A DNA stretch of 64,000 nt from Acetatifactor muris. Its GTDB lineage: Bacteria; Bacillota; Clostridia; Lachnospirales; Lachnospiraceae. A program made the position numbers and the translations under genes. The notes under the pieces were generated by a model that saw only the letters and a program-made list of their open reading frames with translations, made no database searches and had not been told where the DNA came from. Positions 1 to 9,151 of this stretch are shown piece by piece (within the stretch, counting starts at the first letter, position 1; the number at the start of each line of letters is the position of its first letter). Where the stretch lies: the NCBI RefSeq assembly GCF_024623325.1, contig NZ_JANJZD010000005.1, positions 62,001-126,000 on the forward strand, given 5' to 3'.

Positions 1-1571
1 AGATGTTCCATATCCAGATGCAGCAGCGCGCTGACCGTTCCGTCGCCGGAGGTAAGCTTCTTTTTATTGGTGTAGACGTATAGTTCTCCGTGAGCTTCCC
101 CCTGCTGCAGACGCAGCGGCAGCTGTACATAGGCATAAATCTGGTTGACCTGCTGCAGGAAATCCACATTCTGCGACATGGTGGCAACCGCCTTGAACGC
201 GGCGGAATTCGTCTGTCCGGCATTTTCCATCACATTGGCCAGGCTCTTAAGCTGTCTGTCCATTCTGCGATATAATTCTTCCACCTTACCGGGCTCTGTC
301 AGCTCTTCCGGTCTGAGCATCCAGTTATTTTTCAGCTGCCCTTTCATCAATTCCCGAAACGCTCTTCCGGAGAATATTCTTTCCAGCGCCTGGGCAGATG
401 TCTGGGAAAATCTCGCCCCATCCGCCAGCTCGGTCAGAGCGGAAAAAAACTGTCTGATATCTCCCTCTCCCCGGGCAAACTGCAGTATCTGCTCCCGTAT
501 CTGGGAAGCAGTTCCCTCCGGAAGCTGCATCCGGTCTGCAAGCTGCAGTACTTCTCTGGCCACCGTGCTTCTCAGAGCCTCGGAAATCAGATTCCCGCTT
601 TCTTCGGCGGCAGGTTGCATCAAAGGATCTCCCTTGACCGGGTTCTCCGATCTCCCGGACGTATCTCCTGTCTCTCCGGCCACCATATTCAGGATGGTTT
701 TCCCTGTGGCCTCCGCAACTTTCCCCAGCTGTTCCCTCACAGCCGCTTCCGTCTGCACTTCTCCGGACATTCCTGTTCTCCCCGGCTCCGCTGCACCAGG
801 CGAACCGGTTTCCTCTGCCCACGGCAGTCCTGCGTCTCCTGCCGCGTTTCCCCCGCCAGGCACTTCACCAGTCTGCGTTCCTTCCCCGGAATTCTCCTGA
901 AACAGCTGCAGAATTTCGCTGTACAGCTTTACAGCTCCCGAAATATCTCCCTCCGCGATCATGGAGTCAAATACCCCGGGCAGCGCTTCCTGTATAACTT
1001 CCATTCCCCCCGTCAGCTGATGTGTCAGATTCCGGTAAGAGACCATCTGATTTACATTTGCTTCATTGACAGGAAGCTGCAGTTTGTGAAGATTAATGAT
1101 ATCTGAGATTTCCGCCTGTGGATAGGCATTGATCTCTCTGAATATCTGCTGCAGAGAATTCTTATTCACAGGCAGCCCCACTGCCATCAACTGTTCTGTC
1201 ATGCTGACTGAAGTCTGATTTAAAGGCAGTCCCGCCATATCCAGTGCCTTCATCACATTTACATCCGTGGCCACATTGGTAAACAAAGGACTCAGCGTCA
1301 GCGTACTGCCGTTATTTTTCACCTCAAAAGTCATGTTTTTCCCGATTTCAATGTTCATATTGCGGTCCACTCTGGCATTGAGTATCAGGTCCTCGGAAAG
1401 GCGAATCTGTACCTCGCTGCCGTTTCGCCCCACAATTTCCCCGCTGATGGTCTGTCCGGGCGCCAGCGAGCGGATCTGACGATTCAAATGTTCTGTCTGG
1501 GCCGGCGTCAGCTGTGGCTGTGACGGCCCTTCCGCGCGTACTTCTCCTGAAAACAACTGCGACAGTTTCAT
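1..1571 (-). CDS. FliK-like hook-length-control domain protein, YlqG type (partial, C-terminus outside window)
   Basis: About 523 residues are visible and the frame is open to the window edge, so the C-terminus is missing. The ATG at 1571 follows an AGGAG that overlaps the rnhB stop codon. The N-terminal part is a regular alpha/beta region (residues about 1-240). The middle is rich in Gly, Glu and Thr and looks disordered. The last visible residues (about 480-523, with LPLRLQQ and GELYVYTNKKK) resemble the start of the FliK C-terminal Flg_hook domain. In Bacillus subtilis, ylqG lies directly after rnhB in the same order and is usually followed by an FlhB-like ylqH. No other flagellar gene is seen here, so a flagellar role is not implied. 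The function is unknown; family placement rests on synteny plus the domain fragment. Confidence 0.7.
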   Translation of the reverse strand, partial: MKLSQLFSGEVRAEGPSQPQLTPAQTEHLNRQIRSLAPGQTISGEIVGRNGSEVQIRLSEDLILNARVDRNMNIEIGKNMTFEVKNNGSTLTLSPLFTNVATDVNVMKALDMAGLPLNQTSVSMTEQLMAVGLPVNKNSLQQIFREINAYPQAEISDIINLHKLQLPVNEANVNQMVSYRNLTHQLTGGMEVIQEALPGVFDSMIAEGDISGAVKLYSEILQLFQENSGEGTQTGEVPGGGNAAGDAGLPWAEETGSPGAAEPGRTGMSGEVQTEAAVREQLGKVAEATGKTILNMVAGETGDTSGRSENPVKGDPLMQPAAEESGNLISEALRSTVAREVLQLADRMQLPEGTASQIREQILQFARGEGDIRQFFSALTELADGARFSQTSAQALERIFSGRAFRELMKGQLKNNWMLRPEELTEPGKVEELYRRMDRQLKSLANVMENAGQTNSAAFKAVATMSQNVDFLQQVNQIYAYVQLPLRLQQGEAHGELYVYTNKKKLTSGDGTVSALLHLDMEH

Positions 1572-1580
1572 TTTCCACTC

Positions 1581-2336
1581 CTAAATAAAATTTTTAAGAA
1601 AGCTTCTGCGGTGTATCGGCGAAGGCCCGTATTTTCTCAGGGCCTCAATGTGGCCGGCGCTGCCGTAGCCTTTGTTCCCGGCAAAGTCATATTCCGGAAA
1701 TATGCTGTCATATTCCGCCATCAGTCTGTCCCTGGTCACCTTTGCCACAATACTGGCCGCCCCGATGGAAATGCTTTTCGCATCTCCTTTGACAATCGGT
1801 ACCTGCGGAATGGCTATCCCGGGAATCTTCACCGCATCATTCAGCAGAAGATCCGGCTGCGGATTCAGCTTTCCCACCGCCTCCCGCATAGCCTCATATG
1901 TTGCCTGAAGAATGTTGATTTCATCGATTCTCTCCGGCGAGGCGAAGCCTACCGCATATGCCACGGCCTGTTTTGTTATCTCCGTATAAAGCTCCTCTCT
2001 CTTTTTTTCGGAGAGCTGCTTGGAATCATTTATATATAAAATACGGCAATCCTTCGGAAGTATCACTGCCGCTGCGGCTACCGGGCCTGCCAGCGGTCCT
2101 CTCCCCACTTCGTCGATACCGCAGATAAACGAATATTCTCTGTATTGCTCCTCATATATTCTGAGCTTCTCTATTCTGCGCTTCTCCTTCTCCAGAGCTT
2201 CCAGCCGCTTTGCGGCCTGAGCCGCCAGCTTCCGCACCCCGGCTCTCTCATCGGCAGAACAGGCAGCTATAAATTCAGGCAGCTTCTCTGCGGACGCTGC
2301 CTGAAGAATTTCCTTTATCTCATTGATACTTTTCAT
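1581..2336 (-). CDS. rnhB: Ribonuclease HII
   Basis: This enzyme cleaves the RNA strand of RNA-DNA hybrids and removes single ribonucleotides misincorporated in DNA. The product is 251 aa, close to the 255 aa of the B. subtilis enzyme. After an N-terminal helical extension of about 70 residues comes the catalytic core with the GIDEVGRGPLAGPV motif, which supplies the Asp-Glu of the active site; the downstream Asp lies in LLNDAVKIP, and KVTRDRLM follows. The start at 2336 was chosen because GGAGAG precedes it and it clears the lepB stop. A GTG at 2381 would add 15 residues and overlap lepB. It sits in the lepB-rnhB-ylqG string typical of Firmicutes. Confidence 0.95.
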   Translation of the reverse strand: MKSINEIKEILQAASAEKLPEFIAACSADERAGVRKLAAQAAKRLEALEKEKRRIEKLRIYEEQYREYSFICGIDEVGRGPLAGPVAAAAVILPKDCRILYINDSKQLSEKKREELYTEITKQAVAYAVGFASPERIDEINILQATYEAMREAVGKLNPQPDLLLNDAVKIPGIAIPQVPIVKGDAKSISIGAASIVAKVTRDRLMAEYDSIFPEYDFAGNKGYGSAGHIEALRKYGPSPIHRRSFLKNFI

Positions 2337-2361
2337 CTCTTCTCTCCGTACTCTCTCCCCT

Positions 2362-2907
2362 TCACTGATGCTTGAGCACACCTATGTCAGCTAAAGGCCA
2401 GATTCTCACCCATGCCCTGCCGATGATGTCCTCCCGCCGGACATTGCCCACCATGGGATGCCTGCTGTCTCTGCTGTTATTGCGGTTATCACCCATGACA
2501 AAATATTCATCCTCTCCCAGGACAATCGGGGAAGCGGCAGTTCCGATGTTATCCGGGGCAATAATCTCACTTCCATAATTCTCCTCCAGAATCTCACCGT
2601 CAATATAGATATTCCCCTGACCGTCAATCTGAACCGTCTCTCCCGGCAGACCGATAATTCTCTTGATGTAATATGTATTCTTCTGATATTTAAACGGAAA
2701 TACAATAATGTCAAATCTCTGTGGCTCCCTGAAACGATAAGTGATTTTATCCACAATCAGGTTATCCCCGTCTGTGAGCATGGGTTCCATGGAGGAACCG
2801 TCCACTTCCGTGCGCTGCCCCACAAATGTGATTACCAGCCAGGTCAGACACAATACACCCAGCAGATAAGACAGGGTACTTATCATTTCTTTCATCACTT
2901 TGTTCAT
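2362..2907 (-). CDS. lepB: Signal peptidase I (first of two)
   Basis: Type I signal peptidase, about 181 aa, which removes signal peptides from secreted proteins on the outer face of the membrane. One N-terminal membrane segment (residues about 9-29) precedes the catalytic domain. The nucleophile Ser is in GSSMEPML and the general-base Lys in YYIKRIIGLPGE. The conserved GDNRNNSRDSR box is intact near the C-terminus. The start at 2907 is preferred over the ATG at 2913 because GGAGG then lies at normal spacing. It follows rbgA after 15 nt, so the two are probably co-transcribed. A paralogue lies at 3803-4381. Confidence 0.94.
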   Translation of the reverse strand: MNKVMKEMISTLSYLLGVLCLTWLVITFVGQRTEVDGSSMEPMLTDGDNLIVDKITYRFREPQRFDIIVFPFKYQKNTYYIKRIIGLPGETVQIDGQGNIYIDGEILEENYGSEIIAPDNIGTAASPIVLGEDEYFVMGDNRNNSRDSRHPMVGNVRREDIIGRAWVRIWPLADIGVLKHQ

Positions 2908-2922
2908 TGTCATACCCTCCTG

Positions 2923-3801
2923 TCAGCCTTCGCTCTCAGACGCCCGCTTCCCCGTCTGCTGCGCAGGCCTCTCCAGTGATATTCTGCCCAGGCGTCCCGC
3001 TCTGAAATCATCCGTCAGCATGCCGGCAGCCTTTTTCAGATCAAGAGCTTCCCCCTTCAGAAAACACCCTCTGCTGCGGGCAATTTCAGTCAGCATATCC
3101 GCCGCATTTTCTCTCCATTCAATTCCGTAACGGGCAGTCACTGCATCAGGGCAGACAGCTCTGAGACAGTTCAGCAAATCACAGGCCAGCTCTTCCATAA
3201 TGATGATCTCATCATTGATGGAACCGATAAAAGCAAGGCGCATACCCACCTGACTGTCTTCAAATTTCGGCCACAGAATCCCCGGCGTATCAAGCAGCTC
3301 CAGTGTCTTATTCAGTCGAATCCATTGCTTGCCTTTTGTAACGCCCGGTTTGTTGCCGGTCTTCGTGCAGGCCTTCCCGGCAAAGGCGTTGATAAATGTC
3401 GATTTCCCCACGTTGGGAATCCCCACCACCATGGCTCTCACAGGCCGATTTACAATTCCCCGTCTTCTGTCCCGGGCAATTTTCTCCGCACAGGCCAGCT
3501 GCACCACGTGGTTGATTCCCTTTACGCCGGCTCCCGTTCTGGAATTCACCTCCAGCACATGGCATCCACCGGCTTCAAAATAGTTCATCCACTGCCTGTT
3601 AACAGATACCTCCGCCAGATCCGCTTTGTTTAAAAGCACAATTCTGGACTTTCCCTTTCCCAGCTCGTCAATGTCCGGATTCCGACTGGCCAGCGGTGCT
3701 CTCGCATCCACCAGCTCTATAATCAGATCAATTAATTTGATATTTTCCTGCATCATACGCTTTGCTTTCGTCATATGACCAGGATACCACTGATAGTTCA
3801 T
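2923..3801 (-). CDS. rbgA: Ribosome biogenesis GTPase RbgA (YlqF)
   Basis: A circularly permuted GTPase needed for late assembly of the 50S subunit in Firmicutes. The permutation is visible: the G4 motif NKAD (residues 58-61) precedes the G1 P-loop GIPNVGKS (127-134), and the G3 DTPG follows. The N-terminus NYQWYPGHM is the family signature, and the 292-aa length fits. The C-terminal region is the helical RNA-binding part. It starts one base after the upstream lepB stop, and no strong Shine-Dalgarno is seen, so translational coupling is likely. The adjacency to rplS, lepB and rnhB matches B. subtilis. Confidence 0.95.
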   Translation of the reverse strand: MNYQWYPGHMTKAKRMMQENIKLIDLIIELVDARAPLASRNPDIDELGKGKSRIVLLNKADLAEVSVNRQWMNYFEAGGCHVLEVNSRTGAGVKGINHVVQLACAEKIARDRRRGIVNRPVRAMVVGIPNVGKSTFINAFAGKACTKTGNKPGVTKGKQWIRLNKTLELLDTPGILWPKFEDSQVGMRLAFIGSINDEIIIMEELACDLLNCLRAVCPDAVTARYGIEWRENAADMLTEIARSRGCFLKGEALDLKKAAGMLTDDFRAGRLGRISLERPAQQTGKRASESEG

Positions 3802-3802
3802 T

Positions 3803-4381
3803 TTATTTTACAAATCCCATACCCACCTCTTCACAGGGGGCGCGGAACCATACCTTTCCTATAATCTCCGTCTCCTTTACCGGCCCTATATTGGCAGAGC
3901 GGCTGTCCTCGCTGTTCCCGGGATTGTCTCCGATGCAGAAAAACTCGCCGTTTTCAAGAAGCAGTTCGTTGACGGCGATTCCCGCGTCCGCCAGCTTCTC
4001 CGTTACCCACCGGCTTTCCTCTCCGTTCACATACAGAATCCCCTCCCGGATTACTACACTGTCCCCGGGCACGGCCACCACACGCTTCACATAATAGTGC
4101 GCGTTCTCATTCCCGTTGGGAAGAAATACAACCACATCCCCTCTTTTGGGGGATGAAATCAGATAGAGAAAGGAATTGATAAATATCTTCTGGCCGTTAT
4201 ACAGCACCGGTTCCATGGATACGCCTACCACATTGGTAGTCATGCCCAGGAAAACATTCAGAACAACCGCTATAAAAACCGCTGTCAGAATGCCGAAAAC
4301 CCAGCTGAATCCCTCCCGCACATGGGCGGAACTTATTTTCTTTTTCCGCTTGTAAAAGCTTAAGCCCCTTTTTTTCGCCAT
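3803..4381 (-). CDS. lepB: Signal peptidase I (second copy)
   Basis: Second type I signal peptidase, 192 aa, only distantly similar to its neighbour at 2362-2907. A basic cytoplasmic N-terminus (residues 1-23, KRKKK) leads into one membrane helix (about 27-46). The catalytic Ser is S55 in GVSMEP, the catalytic Lys is K99 in YYVKRVVAVPGD, and the GDNPGNSEDSR box is present. The two copies may differ in substrate range, which cannot be read from sequence. No Shine-Dalgarno precedes the ATG, and a -10-like hexamer lies only about 10 nt upstream, so the mRNA may be leaderless or the true start may differ. Confidence 0.92.
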   Translation of the reverse strand: MAKKRGLSFYKRKKKISSAHVREGFSWVFGILTAVFIAVVLNVFLGMTTNVVGVSMEPVLYNGQKIFINSFLYLISSPKRGDVVVFLPNGNENAHYYVKRVVAVPGDSVVIREGILYVNGEESRWVTEKLADAGIAVNELLLENGEFFCIGDNPGNSEDSRSANIGPVKETEIIGKVWFRAPCEEVGMGFVK

Positions 4382-4391
4382 ATACTATACC

Positions 4392-4420
4392 ATAATACCA
4401 CTTTAAAGCGAAAAGGGCAA
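4392..4420 (-). promoter_or_regulatory. Candidate promoter of the lepB2-rbgA-lepB1-rnhB operon
   Basis: Read on the minus strand, a weak -35 TTGCCC (4415-4420) and a -10 TATTAT (4392-4397) are separated by 17 bp. The -35 lies inside the 3' arm of the rplS terminator. The ATG follows the -10 by about 10 nt, leaving almost no leader. Confidence 0.4.
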
Positions 4421-4439
4421 CTACACAAGTAATCGCCCT
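4414..4439 (-). terminator. Terminator of the trmD-rplS transcript
   Basis: On the minus strand AGGGCGA pairs with TTGCCCT across a 12-nt loop, and the stem runs into TTTTCGCTTT. It lies 62 nt after the rplS stop. Confidence 0.65.
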
Positions 4440-4500
4440 CTTATCGTCTCTGTGTCAATATTACTGTTCACTCCGTTCACAGCAACATGTCCCTCATTCC

Positions 4501-4848
4501 TTACCGGATTGCCTCTTTCACCTTCGCTCTCTTACCTACACGCCCTCTCAGATAGTTCAGCTTGGCACGTCTTACCTTACCTCTTCTGATTACTTCTATC
4601 TTCTCAACATTGGGAGAATGCACAGGCCAGGTCTTCTCGACACCGATGCCGTTGGAAGATTTCCTGACAGTGAAGGTCTCGCGGGCACCGCCGCCCTGTC
4701 TCTTCAGTACAATCCCTTCAAATACCTGGATTCTCTCACGATTTCCTTCCTTGATTCTGCCGTATACCTTTACGGTATCGCCCACGTTGAACTCATCAAC
4801 TTCCTTCTTTAACTGTTCCGCTTCGATTTCTCTGATAATTTCACTCAT
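4501..4848 (-). CDS. rplS: 50S ribosomal protein L19
   Basis: Large-subunit protein L19, 115 aa, the usual length; it lies at the interface of the two subunits. The N-terminal helix is followed by an SH3-like barrel with [14 protein letters not shown] and the basic C-terminus [18 protein letters not shown] perfect AAGGAGG lies 6 nt before the ATG. The 112 nt between trmD and rplS hold no gene. Firmicute rplS genes often carry an autoregulatory leader there, but I could not verify one. This gene ends the long ylxM-ffh-rpsP-khpA-rimM-trmD transcript. Confidence 0.97.
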   Translation of the reverse strand: MSEIIREIEAEQLKKEVDEFNVGDTVKVYGRIKEGNRERIQVFEGIVLKRQGGGARETFTVRKSSNGIGVEKTWPVHSPNVEKIEVIRRGKVRRAKLNYLRGRVGKRAKVKEAIR

Positions 4849-4960
4849 AATGAGCCTCCTTCATAAAATGGATGTTCTTAATACGCCTGAGCCCCGGACG
4901 TTCTTCTCTCTCCGATTCTCCTGTAACAGAGGACCATCTCGTTTTCACAACATTAAAATT

Positions 4961-6430
4961 TTAGCATAGGGCCATGCTATTTGCAAGTACTTTTTTCAGC
5001 CACAGGAAACTTTTTCCTGCTTTGTAAAATCCCAGCTTCTCCTGCAGCCTGTACATTGCGGCGTCTCTCTCGTCCACATACAGATACGGAGTCCGTCCTC
5101 TGTCCAGCATCCGATTTACCATGTATGCCTCCAGCGACTGTCCGATTCCGCTTCTGCGCCGGGCTTCCTCCACATAAAGCATCCCCAGGCTGCCGCCTCT
5201 GTGCACCCCCGCAAAACCTATGAGGCGCTCTCCCGCAAATGCCCCGTACAGCGCGCCGGATCGAATCCGTTCCCTGATATAGCCTTCTCCGCCGCCTTCC
5301 CTCTCAGGATAATGAAGGCATACATAAGCGATATCCTTTTCGGTGAGTCTGCGGATTTCCCTGTACCGCACCGAAAGCGTCTCCCGCGGAGTATAAAGCA
5401 TCTGCACGCATGGGGATATCTCATGGAACTTCCCTTTTATATCCCCCGGGAATGTCCGCCCGGAATCCGGGAATTCCCTTCTTTCCAGAATCTCCTTCAT
5501 AAAAGGCTGGGATGTCACTATCCACCGGGCATCCGCCGGGATTTTTTCCGCCAGCGCTTTACCGGCCGTCCCGTCCGCAGCCATCATCATGCAGATTCTG
5601 CTTTCCCCGTCATATACCAGAATATCCCATTCCCCGGAAGTACCCACATCTGCCGCATACAGAATTTCTCCCCGGCCTGCGGCCAGCGATTCCATCATAT
5701 GGATATTGTTTCTCTTTTCCGAGGAAAGCCTTTTGATCATTTCCTGCTTCCTGCGATATTTCTCATATAAATCAGGGCGCCTTTCGGCGGTGCGGCTCAC
5801 GGACTGTTCCAGACGCCACGCTGCTGTCTTACGGTGATCTCCGGATAAAAGCACCTCCGGTACTTTCTGTCCATGCCATATTTCCGGCCGTGAATATTGT
5901 GGATACTCCAGCAGGTCACAGTGAAAGCTTTCCTCCTCCGCGGAAGAGTCATTGCCCAGCACACCCGGCAGCAGCCTGGCGATTGCATCGATCATCACCA
6001 TGGCCGGAAGCTCTCCTCCGGTCAGCACATAATCTCCAATGGAAATGGAATCCGTGACGATTTCCTCCAGGACCCGCTCATCTATGCCCTCATAATGGCC
6101 GCACAGAAAAAGCAGTTCCTCTTCTTCCGAAAGCTCCCGCGCTTTCCTCTGGGTAAAGGGTTCTCCCTGAGGTGTCACATAAATGGTTCTGACTTTTCTT
6201 CCGGCTGTCACCGCTTCAAAGGCGTCATAGACAGGCTGTGCCTGCATCAGCATTCCCGCCCCGCCCCCGTAAGGGTAGTCATCCACCTTTCCGTGCCTCT
6301 CCTGTGTATAATCCCTGATGTTCACCACATTCAGAGTAAAAAGCTGCCTGGCCGCCGCTTTGCCGAGAATCCCCTGGCCCAGTCCCTGCTCAATCATCTC
6401 CGGAAATAAAGTCAACACATGAAATCTCAC
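4961..6430 (-). CDS. trmD: tRNA (guanine-37-N1)-methyltransferase TrmD fused to a GNAT acetyltransferase domain
   Basis: 489 aa, about twice the usual 240 aa of TrmD. Residues 1-235 are a full TrmD, which makes m1G37 in tRNAs to prevent frameshifting: RFHVLTLFPEM at the start, YGGGAGM (54-60), the knotted SAM-binding segment CGHYEGIDERV and SIGDYVLTGGELPA, then LLEYPQYSRP. Residues about 245-480 form a second domain whose C-terminal half is GNAT-like: acetyl-CoA loop RRSGIG (425-430), LYVDERD, and YRLQEKLGFYKAG. No stop or internal start with a good ribosome site separates them. The GTG at 6430 is chosen for its AGGAG; an upstream in-frame start adds nine residues. The acetyl acceptor is unknown. 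rimM lies 92 nt upstream. Confidence 0.9.
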   Translation of the reverse strand: MRFHVLTLFPEMIEQGLGQGILGKAAARQLFTLNVVNIRDYTQERHGKVDDYPYGGGAGMLMQAQPVYDAFEAVTAGRKVRTIYVTPQGEPFTQRKARELSEEEELLFLCGHYEGIDERVLEEIVTDSISIGDYVLTGGELPAMVMIDAIARLLPGVLGNDSSAEEESFHCDLLEYPQYSRPEIWHGQKVPEVLLSGDHRKTAAWRLEQSVSRTAERRPDLYEKYRRKQEMIKRLSSEKRNNIHMMESLAAGRGEILYAADVGTSGEWDILVYDGESRICMMMAADGTAGKALAEKIPADARWIVTSQPFMKEILERREFPDSGRTFPGDIKGKFHEISPCVQMLYTPRETLSVRYREIRRLTEKDIAYVCLHYPEREGGGEGYIRERIRSGALYGAFAGERLIGFAGVHRGGSLGMLYVEEARRRSGIGQSLEAYMVNRMLDRGRTPYLYVDERDAAMYRLQEKLGFYKAGKSFLWLKKVLANSMALC

Positions 6431-6522
6431 TTTTTCTCCTGTTCTCCGCCTCCGCATTCCCGCATGTCCGGGCTGTATGTTTCCCCCCGGCAGTTGGAAC
6501 CGCTCACGGAACTGTTACATCT

Positions 6523-7101
6523 CTACAGCAGTCCCTCCAGAATATGAATTCTGATATATCCGGCCTCCACATTCACTTCAAGAACACACTGTCTGATCGC
6601 GGGCAGCAGTAATTCTCTTCCGTCATTCATCCCAATGACATACACGTCATTGGCCCCTGTCTCCAGCACTTCTCTCAGGACACCAATCTCCGTTCCATCT
6701 TCATCCCTCACAGTAAGCCCCATGAGGTCAGCCACAAAGTATTCGTCCCGTTTCAAGCGCACCGCATTGCTTCTGGGCACCAGAAGCGGACAGCTGCGGT
6801 ACTTTTCCACATCCTCGATCCGGTCCATACCTCTGAATTTCAGGATGGCAAACTGTTTGAAAAATTTGACACTTTCTATCTCAAGCAGAATTCTGCCGCT
6901 CTCTTCCTTATCGGATTTCCGCAGGTCGGCTGCCGGAATACAAGCCTCCCTTTTGTTCACTGTTCTTGTCTTATGAGGATCAAGAATCACTTCTTTCAGC
7001 CCTCTGAACCGTTTTACATCATCTGTTGTGGGGTATACCTTTACCTCACCCCGCAGACCATGAGTAGAAGCGATAATGCCGATCTGAAAATATTCTTCCA
7101 T
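6523..7101 (-). CDS. rimM: 16S rRNA processing protein RimM
   Basis: RimM binds ribosomal protein S19 and helps mature the 30S head. The product is 192 aa, slightly longer than the usual 165-180. The N-terminal barrel carries IGIIASTHGLRGEVKVYP. The C-terminal PRC barrel carries the DLMGLTV, GANDVYV and LLPAIRQCVLEV pattern. The extra length is a charged loop around residues 43-70. GAGAGGAAAACG precedes the ATG. It sits in the classical rpsP-khpA-rimM-trmD order. Confidence 0.95.
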   Translation of the reverse strand: MEEYFQIGIIASTHGLRGEVKVYPTTDDVKRFRGLKEVILDPHKTRTVNKREACIPAADLRKSDKEESGRILLEIESVKFFKQFAILKFRGMDRIEDVEKYRSCPLLVPRSNAVRLKRDEYFVADLMGLTVRDEDGTEIGVLREVLETGANDVYVIGMNDGRELLLPAIRQCVLEVNVEAGYIRIHILEGLL

Positions 7102-7164
7102 CGTTTTCCTCTCACTGCTGGCTGATAAAAGGAAGGAGGAACCACAGGTTCCTCCCAGCCATCA

Positions 7165-7392
7165 CTACATAATCTCCACATCCACGTTCTTCTTGTCCCT
7201 GGATGCCGCCGCTTTTGCCACAGAACGAATTGCTTTCGCAATTCTGCCCTGTTTGCCGATAACCTTACCCATATCGGAAGGCGCCACATGAAGCTCGATC
7301 AGCGTGCTTCTGCCCTCCTCTTTTTCCGTCACAACGACTTCATCCGGGTTGTCAACCAGCGCTTTTGCGATAACTTCCACCAATTCCTTCAT
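7165..7392 (-). CDS. khpA: KH-domain RNA-binding protein KhpA (YlqC)
   Basis: A 75-aa single KH-domain protein with the RNA-contacting loop GKVIGKQGR (residues 42-50). KhpA proteins bind RNA, often with KhpB/Jag, and affect cell-division and cell-wall regulation in Gram-positive bacteria. The length and the place between rpsP and rimM are family-typical. GGAGGTGG lies just before the ATG. No KhpB gene is seen in the window. Confidence 0.93.
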   Translation of the reverse strand: MKELVEVIAKALVDNPDEVVVTEKEEGRSTLIELHVAPSDMGKVIGKQGRIAKAIRSVAKAAASRDKKNVDVEIM

Positions 7393-7416
7393 AAGCCACC
7401 TCCAAGAATGAAATTT

Positions 7417-7662
7417 TTATTTCTCGATTCCGGCAGCCTTGAAAAGCTTACCAACCACTTCCGTGGGCTGTGCGCCGTTAGCCAGCCACTTTTTAGCCAG
7501 CTCCTCGTTGATTTTAAACGTGCTGGGATCAGTGCTGGGATCATAAGTACCAATCTCCTCGATAAATTTTCCGTCTCTGGGAGAACGGGAGTCAGCCACG
7601 ATAATTCTGTAAAAAGGAGCTTTCTTCTGTCCCATTCTTCTCAATCTGATCTTTACTGCCAT
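7417..7662 (-). CDS. rpsP: 30S ribosomal protein S16
   Basis: Small-subunit protein S16, 81 aa, with the standard N-terminus [19 protein letters not shown] and the motif [19 protein letters not shown]. The ATG at 7662 has AGAGG upstream; the frame stays open to 7743 but that extension does not match the family. It lies 98 nt after ffh, in the usual ffh-rpsP order. Confidence 0.97.
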   Translation of the reverse strand: MAVKIRLRRMGQKKAPFYRIIVADSRSPRDGKFIEEIGTYDPSTDPSTFKINEELAKKWLANGAQPTEVVGKLFKAAGIEK

Positions 7663-7760
7663 TTCTTTACCTCTTTCTGCCGTCTTACGGCCTTTCGCGT
7701 GTTTTAATTTGTTTATGAAAAGGAGCCATGGCTCCATGTTCACCCTGATATACAGCAGGT

Positions 7761-9128
7761 CTAAAAGGGAAATCTGCCGCCTCCCATTCCCGGAAATCCT
7801 CCCAGCATTCCCCTGCCTTTTTTGCCTCCGCCGAACTGTTTCATCATCTTCTGGCTCTGTTCAAACTGTTTGATAAAGCGATTGACCACTGCGATATCCA
7901 CTCCGGCTCCCTTTGCGATGCGGTGCTTTCTCCGGGGATTTAAAAGCTTCGGATTCCTCCGCTCCTCCTTAGTCATGGAAAGAACAATGGCTTCCATATG
8001 CTTCAGCTGCTTTTCATCAATCATGGAGTCCAAATCGGCCCCTTTGATGCCCAGTCCGGGCAGCATACTCAGAATACTGGACAAGCCGCCCATGTTCCGC
8101 ATCTGCTTCATGCTTTCCAGGTAGTCCTCGAAATCGAACTTCCCCTTCTTCATACGGCCCGCCATCTCCCGGCCCTTCTCCTCGTCCAGGTCGATACTCT
8201 CCTGAGCCTTTTCAATCAGGGAAAGCACATCTCCCATTCCCAGGATCCGGTTCGCCATGCGGTCAGGATAGAACTGTTCCATGTCGGACAGCTTCTCTCC
8301 CATACTCACGTACAGAATCGGCCTGCCTGTGACCGCCTTTACGGAAAGCGCGGCACCACCTCTGGTATCACCGTCCATCTTGGACAGAATGACGCCGTCA
8401 ATTCCCACCTTTTCATCGAATTCCTTCGCCACATTCACGGCGTCCTGACCGGTCATGGCATCCACCACCAGCAGTGTCTGGTGTACGGACACTTCTGCTT
8501 TGATCTCCTGAAGCTCGGCCATCATGTCTTCGTCGATATGAAGTCGTCCGGCAGTATCCAGAATCACTACATTGTGACCGTTCTTCTCCGCGTATTTCAC
8601 CGCTTCCGCGGCTATCTCCGGCGGCCTGTGATCTGTTCCCATGGAGAACACATCCACCTCCTGCTTCCGGCCGTTTATCTGCAGCTGCTCGATAGCGGCC
8701 GGCCTGTAGATATCGCAGGCCACAAGCAGGGATTTCTTCCCTTTGGTCTTCAGCTTTCCGGCAATTTTCGCCGTGGCCGTGGTCTTACCGGCACCCTGCA
8801 GACCCGCCATCATGATTACGGTGATGGATTTGCCGGGCTGCATGACAATCTCGGTGGTCTCACTGCCCATAAGGGCAATCATCTCTTCGTTGACAATCTT
8901 GATCACCATCTGGCCCGGATTCAGACCATTCATCACGTCCTGGCCTATGGCCCGTTCTTCCACAGATTTGACGAACTGCTTCACCACGCGGAAGTTGACG
9001 TCCGCCTCCAGAAGCGCCATCTTCACTTCTTTTAAGGCAGTCTTGACATCCTCCTCCGTCAGACGTCCCTTGCTTCTGAGATTTTTGAATACATTCTGCA
9101 GTTTTTCCGTTAAATTCTCAAATGCCAC
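7761..9128 (-). CDS. ffh: Signal recognition particle protein Ffh
   Basis: GTPase of the bacterial SRP, which binds 4.5S/6S RNA and hydrophobic signal sequences and docks with FtsY. 455 aa. The N domain (1-90) is followed by the G domain with P-loop GLQGAGKTT (109-117), DTAGRLHID, and [10 protein letters not shown]. The Met-rich M domain starts near residue 295 and ends in a Gly-rich tail [13 protein letters not shown]. It overlaps nothing and follows ylxM after 23 nt. Its partner ftsY is in the window at 29656-30594. Confidence 0.97.
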   Translation of the reverse strand: MAFENLTEKLQNVFKNLRSKGRLTEEDVKTALKEVKMALLEADVNFRVVKQFVKSVEERAIGQDVMNGLNPGQMVIKIVNEEMIALMGSETTEIVMQPGKSITVIMMAGLQGAGKTTATAKIAGKLKTKGKKSLLVACDIYRPAAIEQLQINGRKQEVDVFSMGTDHRPPEIAAEAVKYAEKNGHNVVILDTAGRLHIDEDMMAELQEIKAEVSVHQTLLVVDAMTGQDAVNVAKEFDEKVGIDGVILSKMDGDTRGGAALSVKAVTGRPILYVSMGEKLSDMEQFYPDRMANRILGMGDVLSLIEKAQESIDLDEEKGREMAGRMKKGKFDFEDYLESMKQMRNMGGLSSILSMLPGLGIKGADLDSMIDEKQLKHMEAIVLSMTKEERRNPKLLNPRRKHRIAKGAGVDIAVVNRFIKQFEQSQKMMKQFGGGKKGRGMLGGFPGMGGGRFPF

Positions 9129-9151
9129 CTGCGACTCCTTCTCAATAATGA

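Noticed and set aside
4849..4960. L19 autoregulatory leader before rplS
   Set aside because: Such leaders exist in Firmicutes, but I could not find a convincing stem set in the 112 nt between trmD and rplS, so it is not annotated.
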